From contig NZ_KI421517.1 of assembly GCF_000473365.1 (NCBI RefSeq), positions 2,257,504 through 2,321,503 of the forward strand: a stretch of DNA of 64,000 nt. The letters are read 5' to 3'. Both the position numbers and the translations under genes were made by a program. The notes under the pieces were generated by a model, which saw only the letters and a program-made list of their open reading frames with translations, was not told the DNA's origin and searched no databases. Positions 17,325 to 26,858 of the stretch are shown here, one piece after another (position 1 is the stretch's first letter; every line of letters begins with the position of its first letter). This stretch comes from Adhaeribacter aquaticus DSM 16391. GTDB lineage: Bacteria; Bacteroidota; Bacteroidia; Cytophagales; Hymenobacteraceae.

Positions 17325-18227
17325 ATGGTGCATTCACCTAATCATTGCCATCATCATGCTCCTCCGGCACATATAACCAGAGCTTTTATTATAGGAATTT
17401 TCTTAAATCTACTATATGTTATAACCGAAGCCGGAGCTGGTTGGTACTATAATTCGTTAGCGTTGCTATCGGATGCAGGCCATAATTTAAGTGATGTATT
17501 TAGCCTGGCTCTGGCACTTACAGCCATCAAGCTATCTCAAAAAAAACCAAACAACCAATACACCTTTGGTTACAGCAAATCAACAACCTTAGCCTCTCTA
17601 TTTAATGCTATTATATTATTAATAGCTATGGGCGCAATTGGTTGGGAAGCTATTTCTCGTTTTGGCGAAGCTCAAGCCTTAAATGGAAAATCTATAGCAA
17701 TTGTTTCTGGTGTAGGGATTTTGATTAATACGTTTACTGCTCTTCTTTTCCTAAAAGAAAAGAACCATGACATCAACATAAAAGGTGCCTATTTACACAT
17801 GGCGGCTGATGCGTTGGTTTCCTTAGGAGTAGTAATAGCTGGTATCGTTATTTTTTATACAGGTTGGCTGTGGGTTGACTCCATAACAAGTATCCTGATA
17901 ATTCTGGTAATTGTGGCCAGTACTTGGAATTTATTTAAAGAATCGTTGCGTCTAAGTTTGGATGGCGTACCCAAATCGGTAAATGTGAAGGAAGTAAGGC
18001 AATATTTAGAGAATTTACATGGTGTAGCCGAAGTACATGATTTGCATATCTGGGCAATGAGTACAACCGATACTTCTTTAACAGCACATGTGGTCGTGAA
18101 AGACAAGCAGCAAAAAAACTTACTTCCCGGCATCCACGATGACTTATTCCATAAATTCAAAATTGCCCATGCTACTATTCAGATAGAGGAATTTGGTAAT
18201 AAGGAACAATGCCTTCATACCCATTAA
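17325..18227 (+). CDS. czcD: Cation diffusion facilitator, CzcD/ZitB-like
   Basis: A 300-residue inner-membrane metal/proton antiporter. It has a His-rich cytoplasmic N-terminus (HCHHH), six membrane segments, and the two metal-site motifs HNLSD in segment 2 and HMAAD in segment 5 (both HxxxD, typical of zinc or cobalt exporters). The C-terminal cytoplasmic domain begins near residue 205 and contains the HDLHIW segment. It is the last gene of a three-gene metal module starting with the HMA-AraC regulator. Zinc, cobalt or cadmium export is most likely; the exact metal is not visible. Confidence 0.9.
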   Translation: MVHSPNHCHHHAPPAHITRAFIIGIFLNLLYVITEAGAGWYYNSLALLSDAGHNLSDVFSLALALTAIKLSQKKPNNQYTFGYSKSTTLASLFNAIILLIAMGAIGWEAISRFGEAQALNGKSIAIVSGVGILINTFTALLFLKEKNHDINIKGAYLHMAADALVSLGVVIAGIVIFYTGWLWVDSITSILIILVIVASTWNLFKESLRLSLDGVPKSVNVKEVRQYLENLHGVAEVHDLHIWAMSTTDTSLTAHVVVKDKQQKNLLPGIHDDLFHKFKIAHATIQIEEFGNKEQCLHTH

Positions 18228-18372
18228 AATAAAAAACGTTATGAGCCGCAAAGTATCATGAGAATTACAAAATTTAGAATTTTGAGTCTTTTAAGTATGA
18301 CAAAAATAAATTTTTACCTTTTTTCGTTATATGATAAGTGCCTATTTAAATTTTATCTAAATTAATCTAAAC

Positions 18373-18398
18373 CAAAAGATGTGGGTTTACATCTTTTG
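18373..18398. terminator. Hairpin between czcD and nuoA
   Basis: CAAAAGATGT (18373-18382) and ACATCTTTTG (18389-18398) form a perfect 10-bp stem with loop GGGTTT, followed by TTTATA. It probably ends the metal transcript. Its last four bases double as the -33 TTTG of the nuo promoter. Confidence 0.6.
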
Positions 18399-18425
18399 TT
18401 TATACTCAAATAATATCTAATTTCG
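18395..18425 (+). promoter_or_regulatory. nuo operon promoter
   Basis: TTTG (18395-18398), a 19-base spacer, then TAATTTCG (18418-18425), one mismatch to TAnnTTTG. The inferred start near 18432 is about 20 bases before the nuoA ATG. Confidence 0.55.
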
Positions 18426-18453
18426 CCCCAAATATTAAAATTTAGCAGACAAA

Positions 18454-18834
18454 ATGGAAACAACAGAAGGACTGCAATTACCATCCGATTATTTACCTAT
18501 ATTAATACAATTTGCCGCCGCTTTAGGCTTTGTACTTTTTGCCATTATAGTTACGCACTTAATTGGCCCCAAACGCCATTCTAAAGTAAAAGATGCTGCC
18601 TGGGAATGTGGAGTAGAATCTGTAGGAAATGCCCGTACGCCGGTATCTTACAAATACTTCATGACGGCTATTCTTTTTGTACTTTTTGATGTTGAGGTAA
18701 TTTTCTTATACCCTTGGGCTGTAAATTTCCGGGGCTTGGGCATGGACGGTTTTATTCAAATGATCGTATTCATGGCCATGCTGATGTTAGGCTTTTACTA
18801 CGTGATTAAAAAGGGTATCCTGAACTGGGAATAG
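18454..18834 (+). CDS. nuoA: NADH-quinone oxidoreductase subunit A
   Basis: A 126-residue membrane subunit of complex I with three membrane segments and the conserved stretch YECG-like AAWECGVES between segments 1 and 2. This loop contacts the quinone channel. It is the first gene of a full nuoA-nuoN set. Confidence 0.96.
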   Translation: METTEGLQLPSDYLPILIQFAAALGFVLFAIIVTHLIGPKRHSKVKDAAWECGVESVGNARTPVSYKYFMTAILFVLFDVEVIFLYPWAVNFRGLGMDGFIQMIVFMAMLMLGFYYVIKKGILNWE

Positions 18835-18929
18835 TCTGGATTATTATAAATCCAGGAAAACTTTTATGCTGATAATTGTGTTTAGGATTTAGGATATTTC
18901 CTATTTTAAACGCTAAAACAGAAACAGAC

Positions 18930-19472
18930 ATGAGTGATATAAAAATGGTAGATGCGCCGGAAGGCGTAGAAGGAGCTGGTTTCTTTGCTACTTCTTTGGA
19001 AAAAGTAGTTGGTATTGCCCGTAGTAATTCTCTTTGGCCATTGCCTTTTGCTACTTCCTGCTGCGGTATTGAATTTATGGCGACCATGGGTTCGCATTAC
19101 GATATTGCACGCTTTGGTTCCGAGCGCCCTAGCTTTTCGCCCCGTCAGGCCGATTTGTTAATGGTAATGGGAACGATTGCAAAGAAAATGGCTCCTATTG
19201 TAAAACAAGTTTATGAACAAATGGCTGAGCCACGTTGGGTGTTAGCCATGGGGGCTTGTGCTTGTTCTGGTGGTATTTTCGATACCTATAGTGTTTTACA
19301 AGGCATTGACCGCATTATCCCGGTTGACGTGTATATTCCAGGTTGCCCTCCTCGTCCGGAGCAGGTACTAGATGGTTTAATGCAGGTACAGGAATTAGCC
19401 AAAAACGAATCGTTACGTCGCCGGAACTCACCGGAGTATCAGGAACTATTAGCTTCTTACAATATTAAATAA
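18930..19472 (+). CDS. nuoB: NADH-quinone oxidoreductase subunit B
   Basis: A 180-residue peripheral subunit carrying the terminal [4Fe-4S] cluster N2. Ligands are visible in [16 protein letters not shown] and GCPPRPE. The start is the ATG at 18930; an upstream open frame reaching 18876 lacks family similarity. It ends 3 bases before nuoC. Confidence 0.97.
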   Translation: MSDIKMVDAPEGVEGAGFFATSLEKVVGIARSNSLWPLPFATSCCGIEFMATMGSHYDIARFGSERPSFSPRQADLLMVMGTIAKKMAPIVKQVYEQMAEPRWVLAMGACACSGGIFDTYSVLQGIDRIIPVDVYIPGCPPRPEQVLDGLMQVQELAKNESLRRRNSPEYQELLASYNIK

Positions 19473-19475
19473 CTA

Positions 19476-19988
19476 ATGGCCGAGCAAGGGTTAACCAACG
19501 AACAAGTTTTAGAAAATATTACCGCGAAGTTTGGCGAGGCCATTTTTGATGCGCACGAGCCGTATGGTCTTTTAACCATTACGACTACCCGCGACCAAAT
19601 TATTCCGCTTTTAACGCATTTATACAACGATGCGACCTTAAAAATGAATTTTCTCACTTCTTTGTGCGGCATTCATTATCCGGAAAATAAAGATCAGGAA
19701 CTGGGCGTGATTTACCATGTGCACAGCCTGGTGCATAATGTACGCTTACGCATTAAAATATTCTTCCCGATTGAAGACCCGGTGGTACCAACCGCCACGA
19801 ATCTTTACGCCACTGCCAACTGGATGGAACGTGAAACTTTCGATTTTTATGGTGTTCAATTCGAAGGTCACCCAAATCTTATCCGTATTTTAAATGTGGA
19901 AGATATGACCTACCACCCAATGCGGAAAGAATATCCATTGGAAGATGGCACCCGTGAAGACAAAGTAGACGTGTTCTTTGGACGATAG
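19476..19988 (+). CDS. nuoC: NADH-quinone oxidoreductase subunit C
   Basis: A 170-residue peripheral arm subunit (30 kDa type). The family signature ERETFDFYGVQFEGHPNLIR lies near residue 118. It is separate from nuoD, unlike the fused nuoCD of E. coli. A 150-base AT-rich gap follows, containing a low-complexity run of AACTAA-like repeats before nuoD. Confidence 0.95.
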   Translation: MAEQGLTNEQVLENITAKFGEAIFDAHEPYGLLTITTTRDQIIPLLTHLYNDATLKMNFLTSLCGIHYPENKDQELGVIYHVHSLVHNVRLRIKIFFPIEDPVVPTATNLYATANWMERETFDFYGVQFEGHPNLIRILNVEDMTYHPMRKEYPLEDGTREDKVDVFFGR

Positions 19989-20138
19989 TAATTAGAGGCT
20001 AGCTATTAGTGATTGATAAAAAAACAAGAATAGCTGAACAAATAAAGAACCAATAGTTGAATGTTGAAGGTGTTAGCTTAAATATTTCAAAATATCTAAA
20101 CTAACAACTAAACACTAAAAACTACCAACTATAAACAA

Positions 20139-21395
20139 ATGGCAGAATTTACAACAGAGGAAACAGTGAAAACAAATCAGGGATTAGATAGGATTCCGGA
20201 TTCACTGCCTGCTCAATATAACGAAAACGAACGTGAACTTACCACGCTGAACCTGGGGCCTACGCACCCGGCTACGCACGGTATTTTCCAGAATATATTA
20301 CAGATGGACGGTGAGAAGATTGTTTCGGGTGTTCCGACAATCGGCTATATTCACCGGGCTTTCGAAAAAATTGCAGAACGTCGTCCGTTCTACCAGATTA
20401 CCCCGCTTACCGACCGCATGAACTACTGCTCCTCCCCTATTAACAACATGGGCTGGTGGATGACAGTAGAAAAGTTATTAGGTGTAAAAACACCGAAGCG
20501 GGCCGATTACATCCGGGTAATTGTAATGGAACTGGCGCGTATTGCCGACCACTTAATTTGTAATTCTATTCTGGGTGTGGATTCTGGTGCTTTTACCGGT
20601 TTCTTATACGTATTTCAGGAGCGGGAAAAAATTTACGAGATTTACGAAGAAATCAGTGGTGCCCGTTTAACAACTAATATGGGTCGCATTGGTGGCATAG
20701 AGCGCGATTTATCGCCGGTTGCTATTCATAAGCTACGCGAGTGGATTGCCGGATTCCCGAAAGTAATGAAAGAGTTCGAATCGATGTTTACCCGCAACCG
20801 CATATTTGTGGACCGGATAAAAGGGGTTGGCCCGATGACCGCAGAACGTGCTTTAAACTACGGTTTTACCGGACCAAATTTGCGGGCAGCTGGCGTAGAT
20901 TACGATGTGCGCGTAATGAATCCATATTCTTCTTACCAAGATTTTGATTTTGAAGTTCCGGTAGGTACAACCGGCGATACCTACGATCGGTTTATGGTTC
21001 GTAACGAAGAAATCTGGCAAAGCTTCCGCATTATTCAGCAAGCATTAGAAAACTTACCCGAAGGACCATTCCACGCCGATGCGCCGGAATACTTTTTACC
21101 GCCTAAGCAGGCCGTGTATAAAAACATGGAAGCTTTAATCTATCACTTTAAAATTATTATGGGTGAGATTGAAGCACCGGTGGGTGAAGTTTATCATTCG
21201 GTAGAAGGTGGAAACGGAGAGTTAGGATTTTATTTAGTGAGTGATGGTGGCCGTACGCCCTACCGCTTACACTTCCGTCGCCCTTGCTTTATATATTACC
21301 AGGCTTACCCTGAAATGGTAGTAGGCTCGCAATTATCAGATGCTATCTTAATTTTAAGTAGCATGAACGTAATTGCTGGAGAATTAGACGCTTAA
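20139..21395 (+). CDS. nuoD: NADH-quinone oxidoreductase subunit D
   Basis: A 418-residue 49-kDa-type subunit forming the quinone site with NuoB. Conserved GPTHPATHG (about residue 38) and the GxxxRAxG-like segment GPNLRAAGVDYDVR are present. Length is in the usual range. A weak 7-bp hairpin with arms at 21408-21414 and 21432-21438 sits in the gap before nuoE. Confidence 0.97.
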   Translation: MAEFTTEETVKTNQGLDRIPDSLPAQYNENERELTTLNLGPTHPATHGIFQNILQMDGEKIVSGVPTIGYIHRAFEKIAERRPFYQITPLTDRMNYCSSPINNMGWWMTVEKLLGVKTPKRADYIRVIVMELARIADHLICNSILGVDSGAFTGFLYVFQEREKIYEIYEEISGARLTTNMGRIGGIERDLSPVAIHKLREWIAGFPKVMKEFESMFTRNRIFVDRIKGVGPMTAERALNYGFTGPNLRAAGVDYDVRVMNPYSSYQDFDFEVPVGTTGDTYDRFMVRNEEIWQSFRIIQQALENLPEGPFHADAPEYFLPPKQAVYKNMEALIYHFKIIMGEIEAPVGEVYHSVEGGNGELGFYLVSDGGRTPYRLHFRRPCFIYYQAYPEMVVGSQLSDAILILSSMNVIAGELDA

Positions 21396-21456
21396 AACTA
21401 ATAGATTCAGCCAAGGGCTCTTAAATAGCATTTGGCTGGAATTCCTTATAGAATAA

Positions 21457-21966
21457 ATGGAAGGAACACAAACACAAAACGAAGTACAATTTTCTGAAAA
21501 GGCCATGGCCGAAATCAGAAGATATATTTCACATTATCCGGAAGACCGGAAAAAGTCAGCTATTCTTCCTATCCTGCACATTGCCCAGGCCGAATTTGGC
21601 GGATGGGTAAGCCCGCAGGTACAGGATAAAGTAGCTGAGATTTTAGATATCCAGCCAATTGAGGTATACGAAGTTTCGTCTTTTTATACCATGTTCAACT
21701 TGAAACCGGTTGGCAAACACGTGCTGGAAGTATGCCGCACCGGCCCTTGCATGTTGCGCGGAGCTGACCATTTAATTGAGCACTTAGAAAACCGTTTGGG
21801 TTGCCACGTAGGCGAGAACAGTGCCGACGGCATGTTTACCTTAAAAACAGTAGAGTGCCTAGCTGCCTGCGGAATGGGCCCAATGTTGCAAATCCGGGAG
21901 AAGTATTACGAGAACCTGGACCCGCAGAAAATGGACCAACTGCTGGACGATTTAAGAAAAGAATAG
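21457..21966 (+). CDS. nuoE: NADH-quinone oxidoreductase subunit E
   Basis: A 169-residue 24-kDa-type subunit with a thioredoxin-like fold that binds the [2Fe-2S] cluster N1a. The ligands are Cys in CRTGPCMLRGA and in ECLAACGMGP. Works with NuoF in the NADH module. Confidence 0.96.
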   Translation: MEGTQTQNEVQFSEKAMAEIRRYISHYPEDRKKSAILPILHIAQAEFGGWVSPQVQDKVAEILDIQPIEVYEVSSFYTMFNLKPVGKHVLEVCRTGPCMLRGADHLIEHLENRLGCHVGENSADGMFTLKTVECLAACGMGPMLQIREKYYENLDPQKMDQLLDDLRKE

Positions 21967-22054
21967 ATTTAGTTTCTGCTACCTGAACAAGGCAGCGGAT
22001 TATATAAAAAGAATATTGTAGAAAGATATTCGACTAGCGAAAGGCTAAACAACA

Positions 22055-23401
22055 ATGGGACTAAAAATATTAACTGAACATATAAACGTACCAGGCATTA
22101 ATACACTGGAAACCTACCGCAAAATGGGTGGTTACCGGAGTGTAGAGAAAGCCCTGAAAACCATGACGCCCGACGAAGTGGTGGAGGAAGTGAAGAAGTC
22201 TGGTTTGCGTGGTCGGGGTGGTGCCGGTTTCCCAACTGGTATGAAGTGGAGCTTTTTGGCAAAGCCGGAAGGCAAACCACGTTACCTGGTATGCAACGCC
22301 GACGAATCAGAACCTGGCACTTTCAAAGACCGGGTGTTGATGGAGAAAATTCCGCACGCTTTGATTGAAGGTATGATTACCTCCAGCTATGCTTTAGGTG
22401 CGCGTACTTCCTATATCTATATCCGTGGCGAATTAATGTTCGTGCTGCGCATATTAGAAAAAGCAATTGCCGAGTGTTATGCTGCCGGTTTATTAGGCGA
22501 AAACATTCTGGGTTCTGGTTACTCTTTAGATTTACACGTGCACCCGGGTGGTGGCGCTTATATCTGCGGTGAAGAAACGGCTTTATTGGAATCACTGGAA
22601 GGTAAACGCGGCAACCCGCGTAACAAGCCTCCTTTCCCGGCGGTTTGGGGTCTTTACGGCTGCCCTACTGTGGTGAATAACGTAGAGTCAATTGCTTCTG
22701 TGCCCTGGATAGTAAATAATACCGGTGAAGAATATGCAAAGATTGGGGTTGGTAGAAGTACCGGTACTAAATTAATTTCGGCTTCTGGTCATATCAACAA
22801 CCCGGGCGTTTACGAAATTGAATTAGGCTTACCGGTAGAAGAATTCTTGTTCTCCGACGAGTATTGCGGTGGTATCTGGAAAGGCCGGAAATTTAAAGCT
22901 ATTGTAGCTGGTGGTTCTTCGGTGCCGATTTTACCAGGTGAATTGTTTTTGAAAACAGCCGAAGGTACACCACGGGTCATGACTTATGAATCACTTTCTG
23001 AAGGTGGATTTGTGAGCGGTACCATGTTAGGTTCGGGTGGTTTTATTGTGATGGATGATACCACTTGTATTGTGCGTAACACTTGGAACTTTTCCCGGTT
23101 CTATCACCACGAATCGTGCGGACAGTGCAGCCCTTGCCGTGAAGGAACCGGCTGGATGGAGAAAATTCTTCACCGCATTGAGCACGGCCATGGCCATATG
23201 CACGATATAGATTTATTAGTAAATGTGTCGAAACAAATTGAAGGAAATACCATCTGCCCGTTGGGTGATGCAGCAGCCTGGCCGGTAGCTAGTGCCGTAC
23301 GTCATTTCCGTCATGAGTTTGAATGGCACGTGAAACATCCGGAAAAAGCTACGGCGCCGGGTGCCGTTTACAGCGGAGCTGAAGATTTAGCTTTTGCTTA
23401 A
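22055..23401 (+). CDS. nuoF: NADH-quinone oxidoreductase subunit F
   Basis: A 448-residue NADH- and FMN-binding subunit. The flavin/NADH loop GRGGAGFPTGMKW lies near residue 52, and the [4Fe-4S] N3 ligands are in SCGQCSPCREG with the later Cys in NTICPLGD. Presence of E, F and a G-like subunit means a true NADH-oxidising complex I rather than the 11-subunit form. Confidence 0.97.
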   Translation: MGLKILTEHINVPGINTLETYRKMGGYRSVEKALKTMTPDEVVEEVKKSGLRGRGGAGFPTGMKWSFLAKPEGKPRYLVCNADESEPGTFKDRVLMEKIPHALIEGMITSSYALGARTSYIYIRGELMFVLRILEKAIAECYAAGLLGENILGSGYSLDLHVHPGGGAYICGEETALLESLEGKRGNPRNKPPFPAVWGLYGCPTVVNNVESIASVPWIVNNTGEEYAKIGVGRSTGTKLISASGHINNPGVYEIELGLPVEEFLFSDEYCGGIWKGRKFKAIVAGGSSVPILPGELFLKTAEGTPRVMTYESLSEGGFVSGTMLGSGGFIVMDDTTCIVRNTWNFSRFYHHESCGQCSPCREGTGWMEKILHRIEHGHGHMHDIDLLVNVSKQIEGNTICPLGDAAAWPVASAVRHFRHEFEWHVKHPEKATAPGAVYSGAEDLAFA

Positions 23402-23460
23402 TTAAATTAGTTTGACTTAAGTAGTCTCAAGAGACGAAAATAAATAAAGGAATATTTAGA

Positions 23461-24453
23461 ATGGCTAAAATAACTTTTGACGGTATTGAGGTGGAAGTTC
23501 CGGATGGAACGTCCATTCTGAATGCTGCCCGCAAAATTGGTGGCAATGTAGTGCCGCCGGCCATGTGTTACTATACGCCCTTAAAAGGCAGCGGTGGTAA
23601 ATGCCGCGCTTGTCTGGTGAAAGTAACTGCTGGTTCTGCAAAAGATCCTCGTCCGATGCCTAAACTGGTTGCATCTTGCGTGACGCCGGTTCAGGATGGA
23701 ATGGTGGTAGAAAACACCTTATCGCCTCAGGTAATGGAAGCCCGCAAAGGCGTAGTGGAAATGTTATTGATCAACCACCCGCTGGATTGCCCGGTTTGCG
23801 ACCAGGCTGGTGAGTGCGATTTACAAAACTTCTCCTACGCCCATGGTACTTCCGGTACACGGTTCGAAGAAGAGCGCCGTACGTTCGAGCGGAAAGACAT
23901 TGGTCCGTTAATTCAGCTGCACATGAACCGTTGTATTTTGTGCTACCGCTGCGTTTATACCGCCGACCAGATTACGGATAAGCGAGTGCACGGGGTACTA
24001 GGCCGGGGCGATGCTGCTGAAATTGGCACGTACATCGAGAATGCCATTGATAATGACTTCTCTGGTAATGTAATTGATGTTTGCCCGGTAGGAGCTTTAA
24101 CCGATAAAACATTCCGGTTCAAAAACCGCGTGTGGTTTACCAAACCGGTAGATGCACACCGCGATTGTCCGAAATGTGCCGGTAAAGTAGTATTGTGGAT
24201 GCGTGGTTCGGATGTATTACGCGTTACAGGTCGCAAAAACGAATACGGCGAACTAGTAGATTTTATCTGCAACGAATGTCGGTTTGAGAAAAAAGAAGTA
24301 GCTGATTGGACGATTGATGGCCCACGTCATATACCGCGTGCCTCCGTTATTTCTGCAAATCATTACGAATTACCGGTTATTAATCCGCAAGTGATTGCTG
24401 ATTTACCCGAAAGTACGACCAAAGAATTACAAATTATTCCGAGACCTTTCTAA
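23461..24453 (+). CDS. nuoG: NADH-quinone oxidoreductase subunit G, short form
   Basis: A 330-residue subunit holding the Fe-S chain that connects NuoF to NuoI. [2Fe-2S] ligands are in MCYYTPLKGSGGKCRACL, the His-Cys3 cluster lies before CPVCDQAGECDLQN, and two more CxxC groups appear in NRCILCYRC and DVCPVGAL. A later Cys set (DCPKCAG, CNEC) is also visible. The protein stops where the molybdopterin-oxidoreductase-like domain of the roughly 900-residue E. coli NuoG would begin. This short form recurs in Bacteroidota and is not a truncation artefact. nuoH starts 6 bases later. Confidence 0.93.
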   Translation: MAKITFDGIEVEVPDGTSILNAARKIGGNVVPPAMCYYTPLKGSGGKCRACLVKVTAGSAKDPRPMPKLVASCVTPVQDGMVVENTLSPQVMEARKGVVEMLLINHPLDCPVCDQAGECDLQNFSYAHGTSGTRFEEERRTFERKDIGPLIQLHMNRCILCYRCVYTADQITDKRVHGVLGRGDAAEIGTYIENAIDNDFSGNVIDVCPVGALTDKTFRFKNRVWFTKPVDAHRDCPKCAGKVVLWMRGSDVLRVTGRKNEYGELVDFICNECRFEKKEVADWTIDGPRHIPRASVISANHYELPVINPQVIADLPESTTKELQIIPRPF

Positions 24454-24459
24454 AGAAGC

Positions 24460-25545
24460 ATGGAGATCCCAGCATTAGCCATACAGGCCTTAATTATACT
24501 TGCCATTTTTGGTATTACGCTTTTAATTGCCACCTACTGCACCTGGGCCGAGCGCCGTATTGCCGGTTTCCTGCAAGATCGTCCGGGCCCAAACCGGGTA
24601 GGTCCATGGGGTTTAGGTCAGCCATTAGCCGACGCCGTAAAGTTGTTTTTTAAAGAAGAATTCATCCCGGCTACTGCTAATAAATGGTTATTTATTGCTG
24701 GTCCGTCCCTGGCTATGTTAACAGCCTTAATGAGCAGCGCGGTAGTACCTTTTGGTAACACTATTTTATCCGATGAATTTGGTGCTATCCGCATCCAGGG
24801 CATTGAGGTAAACATTGGTATGTTATACATTTTCGGGGTGGTTTCCTTAGGTGTGTATGGTATCATGATTGGTGGCTGGGCTTCCAATAATAAGTTTTCG
24901 TTGTTAGGAGCTATCCGGGCGGCTTCCCAGAACATCAGCTACGAAATAGCATTAGGTCTTTCGCTTATTGCGGTACTGATGATGACCGGAACCTTATCGT
25001 TACGCGAAATTGCCTTACAACAAGCGGAACCTTTATTTGGCATTTCCGGCATGAACTGGAATATTTTTTATCAGCCTTTAGGTTTCATCATCTTTTTAAC
25101 CTGTGCTTTTGCGGAAACCAACCGAACACCTTTTGACTTACCTGAATCGGAAGCGGAATTAGTGGGTGGTTACCATACAGAGTATGGCTCGATGAAATTA
25201 GGTTTGTATTTATTTGCGGAATATGTAAATATAATTGTAGTATCTGCGGTAATGAGTACGCTGTATTTCGGCGGTTTTAATTTCCCGTTCCAGAATGAAA
25301 TTGGTGCTTTACTTTCGAGTGATCCCAAAGTAGCGCATAATATCATTACGGTTATGGGTATTGGCGTATTCTTCCTGAAGATCTTTGCATTTATCTTTTT
25401 CTTTATGTGGGTTCGCTGGACGTTACCTCGTTTCCGCTATGACCAATTATTGAATTTGGGTTGGAAAGGACTGATTCCCCTTTCCATTATAAATATTATT
25501 TTAACGGGTACTGCTATTTTATTATCTGAACATTTCGGATGGTAA
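24460..25545 (+). CDS. nuoH: NADH-quinone oxidoreductase subunit H
   Basis: A 361-residue membrane subunit linking the peripheral and membrane arms. The ERRIAGFLQDRPGPNRVGPW segment and the acidic loop AETNRTPFDLPESEAELVGG are diagnostic. Eight to nine membrane segments. Confidence 0.97.
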   Translation: MEIPALAIQALIILAIFGITLLIATYCTWAERRIAGFLQDRPGPNRVGPWGLGQPLADAVKLFFKEEFIPATANKWLFIAGPSLAMLTALMSSAVVPFGNTILSDEFGAIRIQGIEVNIGMLYIFGVVSLGVYGIMIGGWASNNKFSLLGAIRAASQNISYEIALGLSLIAVLMMTGTLSLREIALQQAEPLFGISGMNWNIFYQPLGFIIFLTCAFAETNRTPFDLPESEAELVGGYHTEYGSMKLGLYLFAEYVNIIVVSAVMSTLYFGGFNFPFQNEIGALLSSDPKVAHNIITVMGIGVFFLKIFAFIFFFMWVRWTLPRFRYDQLLNLGWKGLIPLSIINIILTGTAILLSEHFGW

Positions 25546-25587
25546 GCGGCACCTGGTGTTTTAAAAAATTTAACTATAAAGGAGAAA

Positions 25588-26118
25588 ATGGAATCCTTAT
25601 CAAATAGAAAAAAAGTATTGGAGCAAAAGCCGATGACGGTAACCGAGAAGATGTATCTTCCGGCTATCTTCAATGGGCTATCCATTACCATGCGTCACTT
25701 TTTCAAGAAAAAGCCGACCATCCTGTATCCGGAACAAAAACGCGAGTTTGGTCGTGAGTTTCGGGGATTACACGTGTTACGGCGCGATGAACAGGGTCGT
25801 GAGCGTTGTACGGCTTGTGGTTTATGCGCAGTAGCCTGCCCGGCCGAAGCTATTACAATGGTAGCCGGCGAACGCAAAAAAGGCGAAGAGCATCTGTACC
25901 GGGAAGAAAAATATGCCGTGACTTACGAAATAAATATGTTGCGTTGTATTTTCTGCGGCTTATGCGAAGAAGCTTGTCCGAAAGAAGCAGTTTTCCTGCA
26001 AAATGATAAAACGGCACCGCCTCGTTTCGAGCGCGATGAGTTTATCTACGGCAAAGATCGCCTAGTAGAACCATTGGAAAGAGCTGATTCAAAAGAAAAC
26101 ATCAAATACAGATATTAG
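25588..26118 (+). CDS. nuoI: NADH-quinone oxidoreductase subunit I
   Basis: A 176-residue ferredoxin-like subunit with two [4Fe-4S] motifs, CTACGLCAVACP and CIFCGLCEEACP (clusters N6a and N6b), and an amphipathic N-terminal helix that docks to the membrane. AAGGAG stands before the ATG. An 18-bp imperfect hairpin follows in the gap to nuoJ. Confidence 0.97.
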   Translation: MESLSNRKKVLEQKPMTVTEKMYLPAIFNGLSITMRHFFKKKPTILYPEQKREFGREFRGLHVLRRDEQGRERCTACGLCAVACPAEAITMVAGERKKGEEHLYREEKYAVTYEINMLRCIFCGLCEEACPKEAVFLQNDKTAPPRFERDEFIYGKDRLVEPLERADSKENIKYRY

Positions 26119-26124
26119 TCCACA

Positions 26125-26177
26125 GTTGATAGGCAACATTCCCCAGAAAATCTAAATGTGGAATGTTGTCCATCAAC
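26125..26177. repeat. Hairpin between nuoI and nuoJ
   Basis: GTTGATAGGCAACATTCC (26125-26142) and GGAATGTTGTCCATCAAC (26160-26177) pair over 18 positions with two mismatches and a 17-base loop. It has no T run, so mRNA processing or stability is likelier than termination. Confidence 0.6.
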
Positions 26178-26193
26178 TAATTAACTAACGAAA

Positions 26194-26712
26194 ATGACTG
26201 GTAACCTTTTTTACTTCCTGACTTTTTTAACCTTGTTCGCTGCACTAGGTGTGGTTTTCTCTAAGAACCCAGTGTACAGCGTGCTTTGTCTTATCCTTAC
26301 TTTCTTTACCTTATCGGGGCATTATATTTTATTGAACGCCCAATTTGTAGCAGCAGTTAATATTATTGTATATGCCGGTGCTATTATGGTTTTATTCCTG
26401 TTCGTAATTATGTTCCTGAACCTGAATCAGGAAACAGAAGAAACACAGCACAAATCAACGTTGATGAAAGTAGCCGGGGTAATTTCAGGAGGTTTGTTAT
26501 TAGTTATTATGATTGCTGTTTTAAAAGACGCTGAATTGGGTGCCGTAGATACAGCAAACTTCAATTCTCAGATTGGCCTGGTAGAAAACCTGGGGCAGTT
26601 ATTGTTTACCAAATATTTATTACCGTTTGAGTTAGTGTCGGTTCTTTTCTTATCCGCGATGGTGGGTGCGGTTATGTTGGGTAAGAAGGAAACGCAGCAA
26701 CGGCATTTCTAG
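26194..26712 (+). CDS. nuoJ: NADH-quinone oxidoreductase subunit J
   Basis: A 172-residue membrane subunit with five membrane segments. The conserved third segment with the pi-bulge region reads VNIIVYAGAIMVLFLFVIMF. It is bracketed by stable hairpins on both sides, unlike the other nuo genes. Confidence 0.95.
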   Translation: MTGNLFYFLTFLTLFAALGVVFSKNPVYSVLCLILTFFTLSGHYILLNAQFVAAVNIIVYAGAIMVLFLFVIMFLNLNQETEETQHKSTLMKVAGVISGGLLLVIMIAVLKDAELGAVDTANFNSQIGLVENLGQLLFTKYLLPFELVSVLFLSAMVGAVMLGKKETQQRHF

Positions 26713-26723
26713 AATTTGTATTG

Positions 26724-26748
26724 AATGGCGACAGAACGTGTCGCCATT
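26724..26748. repeat. Hairpin between nuoJ and nuoK
   Basis: A perfect 10-bp stem AATGGCGACA / TGTCGCCATT with loop GAACG, starting 12 bases after the nuoJ stop. The T run after it is poor. The nuoJ-nuoK gap (146 bases) is one of the longest in the operon. Confidence 0.65.
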
Positions 26749-26858
26749 TGTATTTGCATTAAGCCACATTATTTGGGTAAATAGCAAAATGGCGGTAAAT
26801 TGCGCCGCTTTTGCGCAAGCTAAATTCAATAATAAACAGCTACTATAGCTAAAATAAA

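Noticed and set aside
23461-24453. nuoG as a truncated pseudogene
   Set aside because: The frame is intact with all expected cysteines, and the short form is usual in Bacteroidota.
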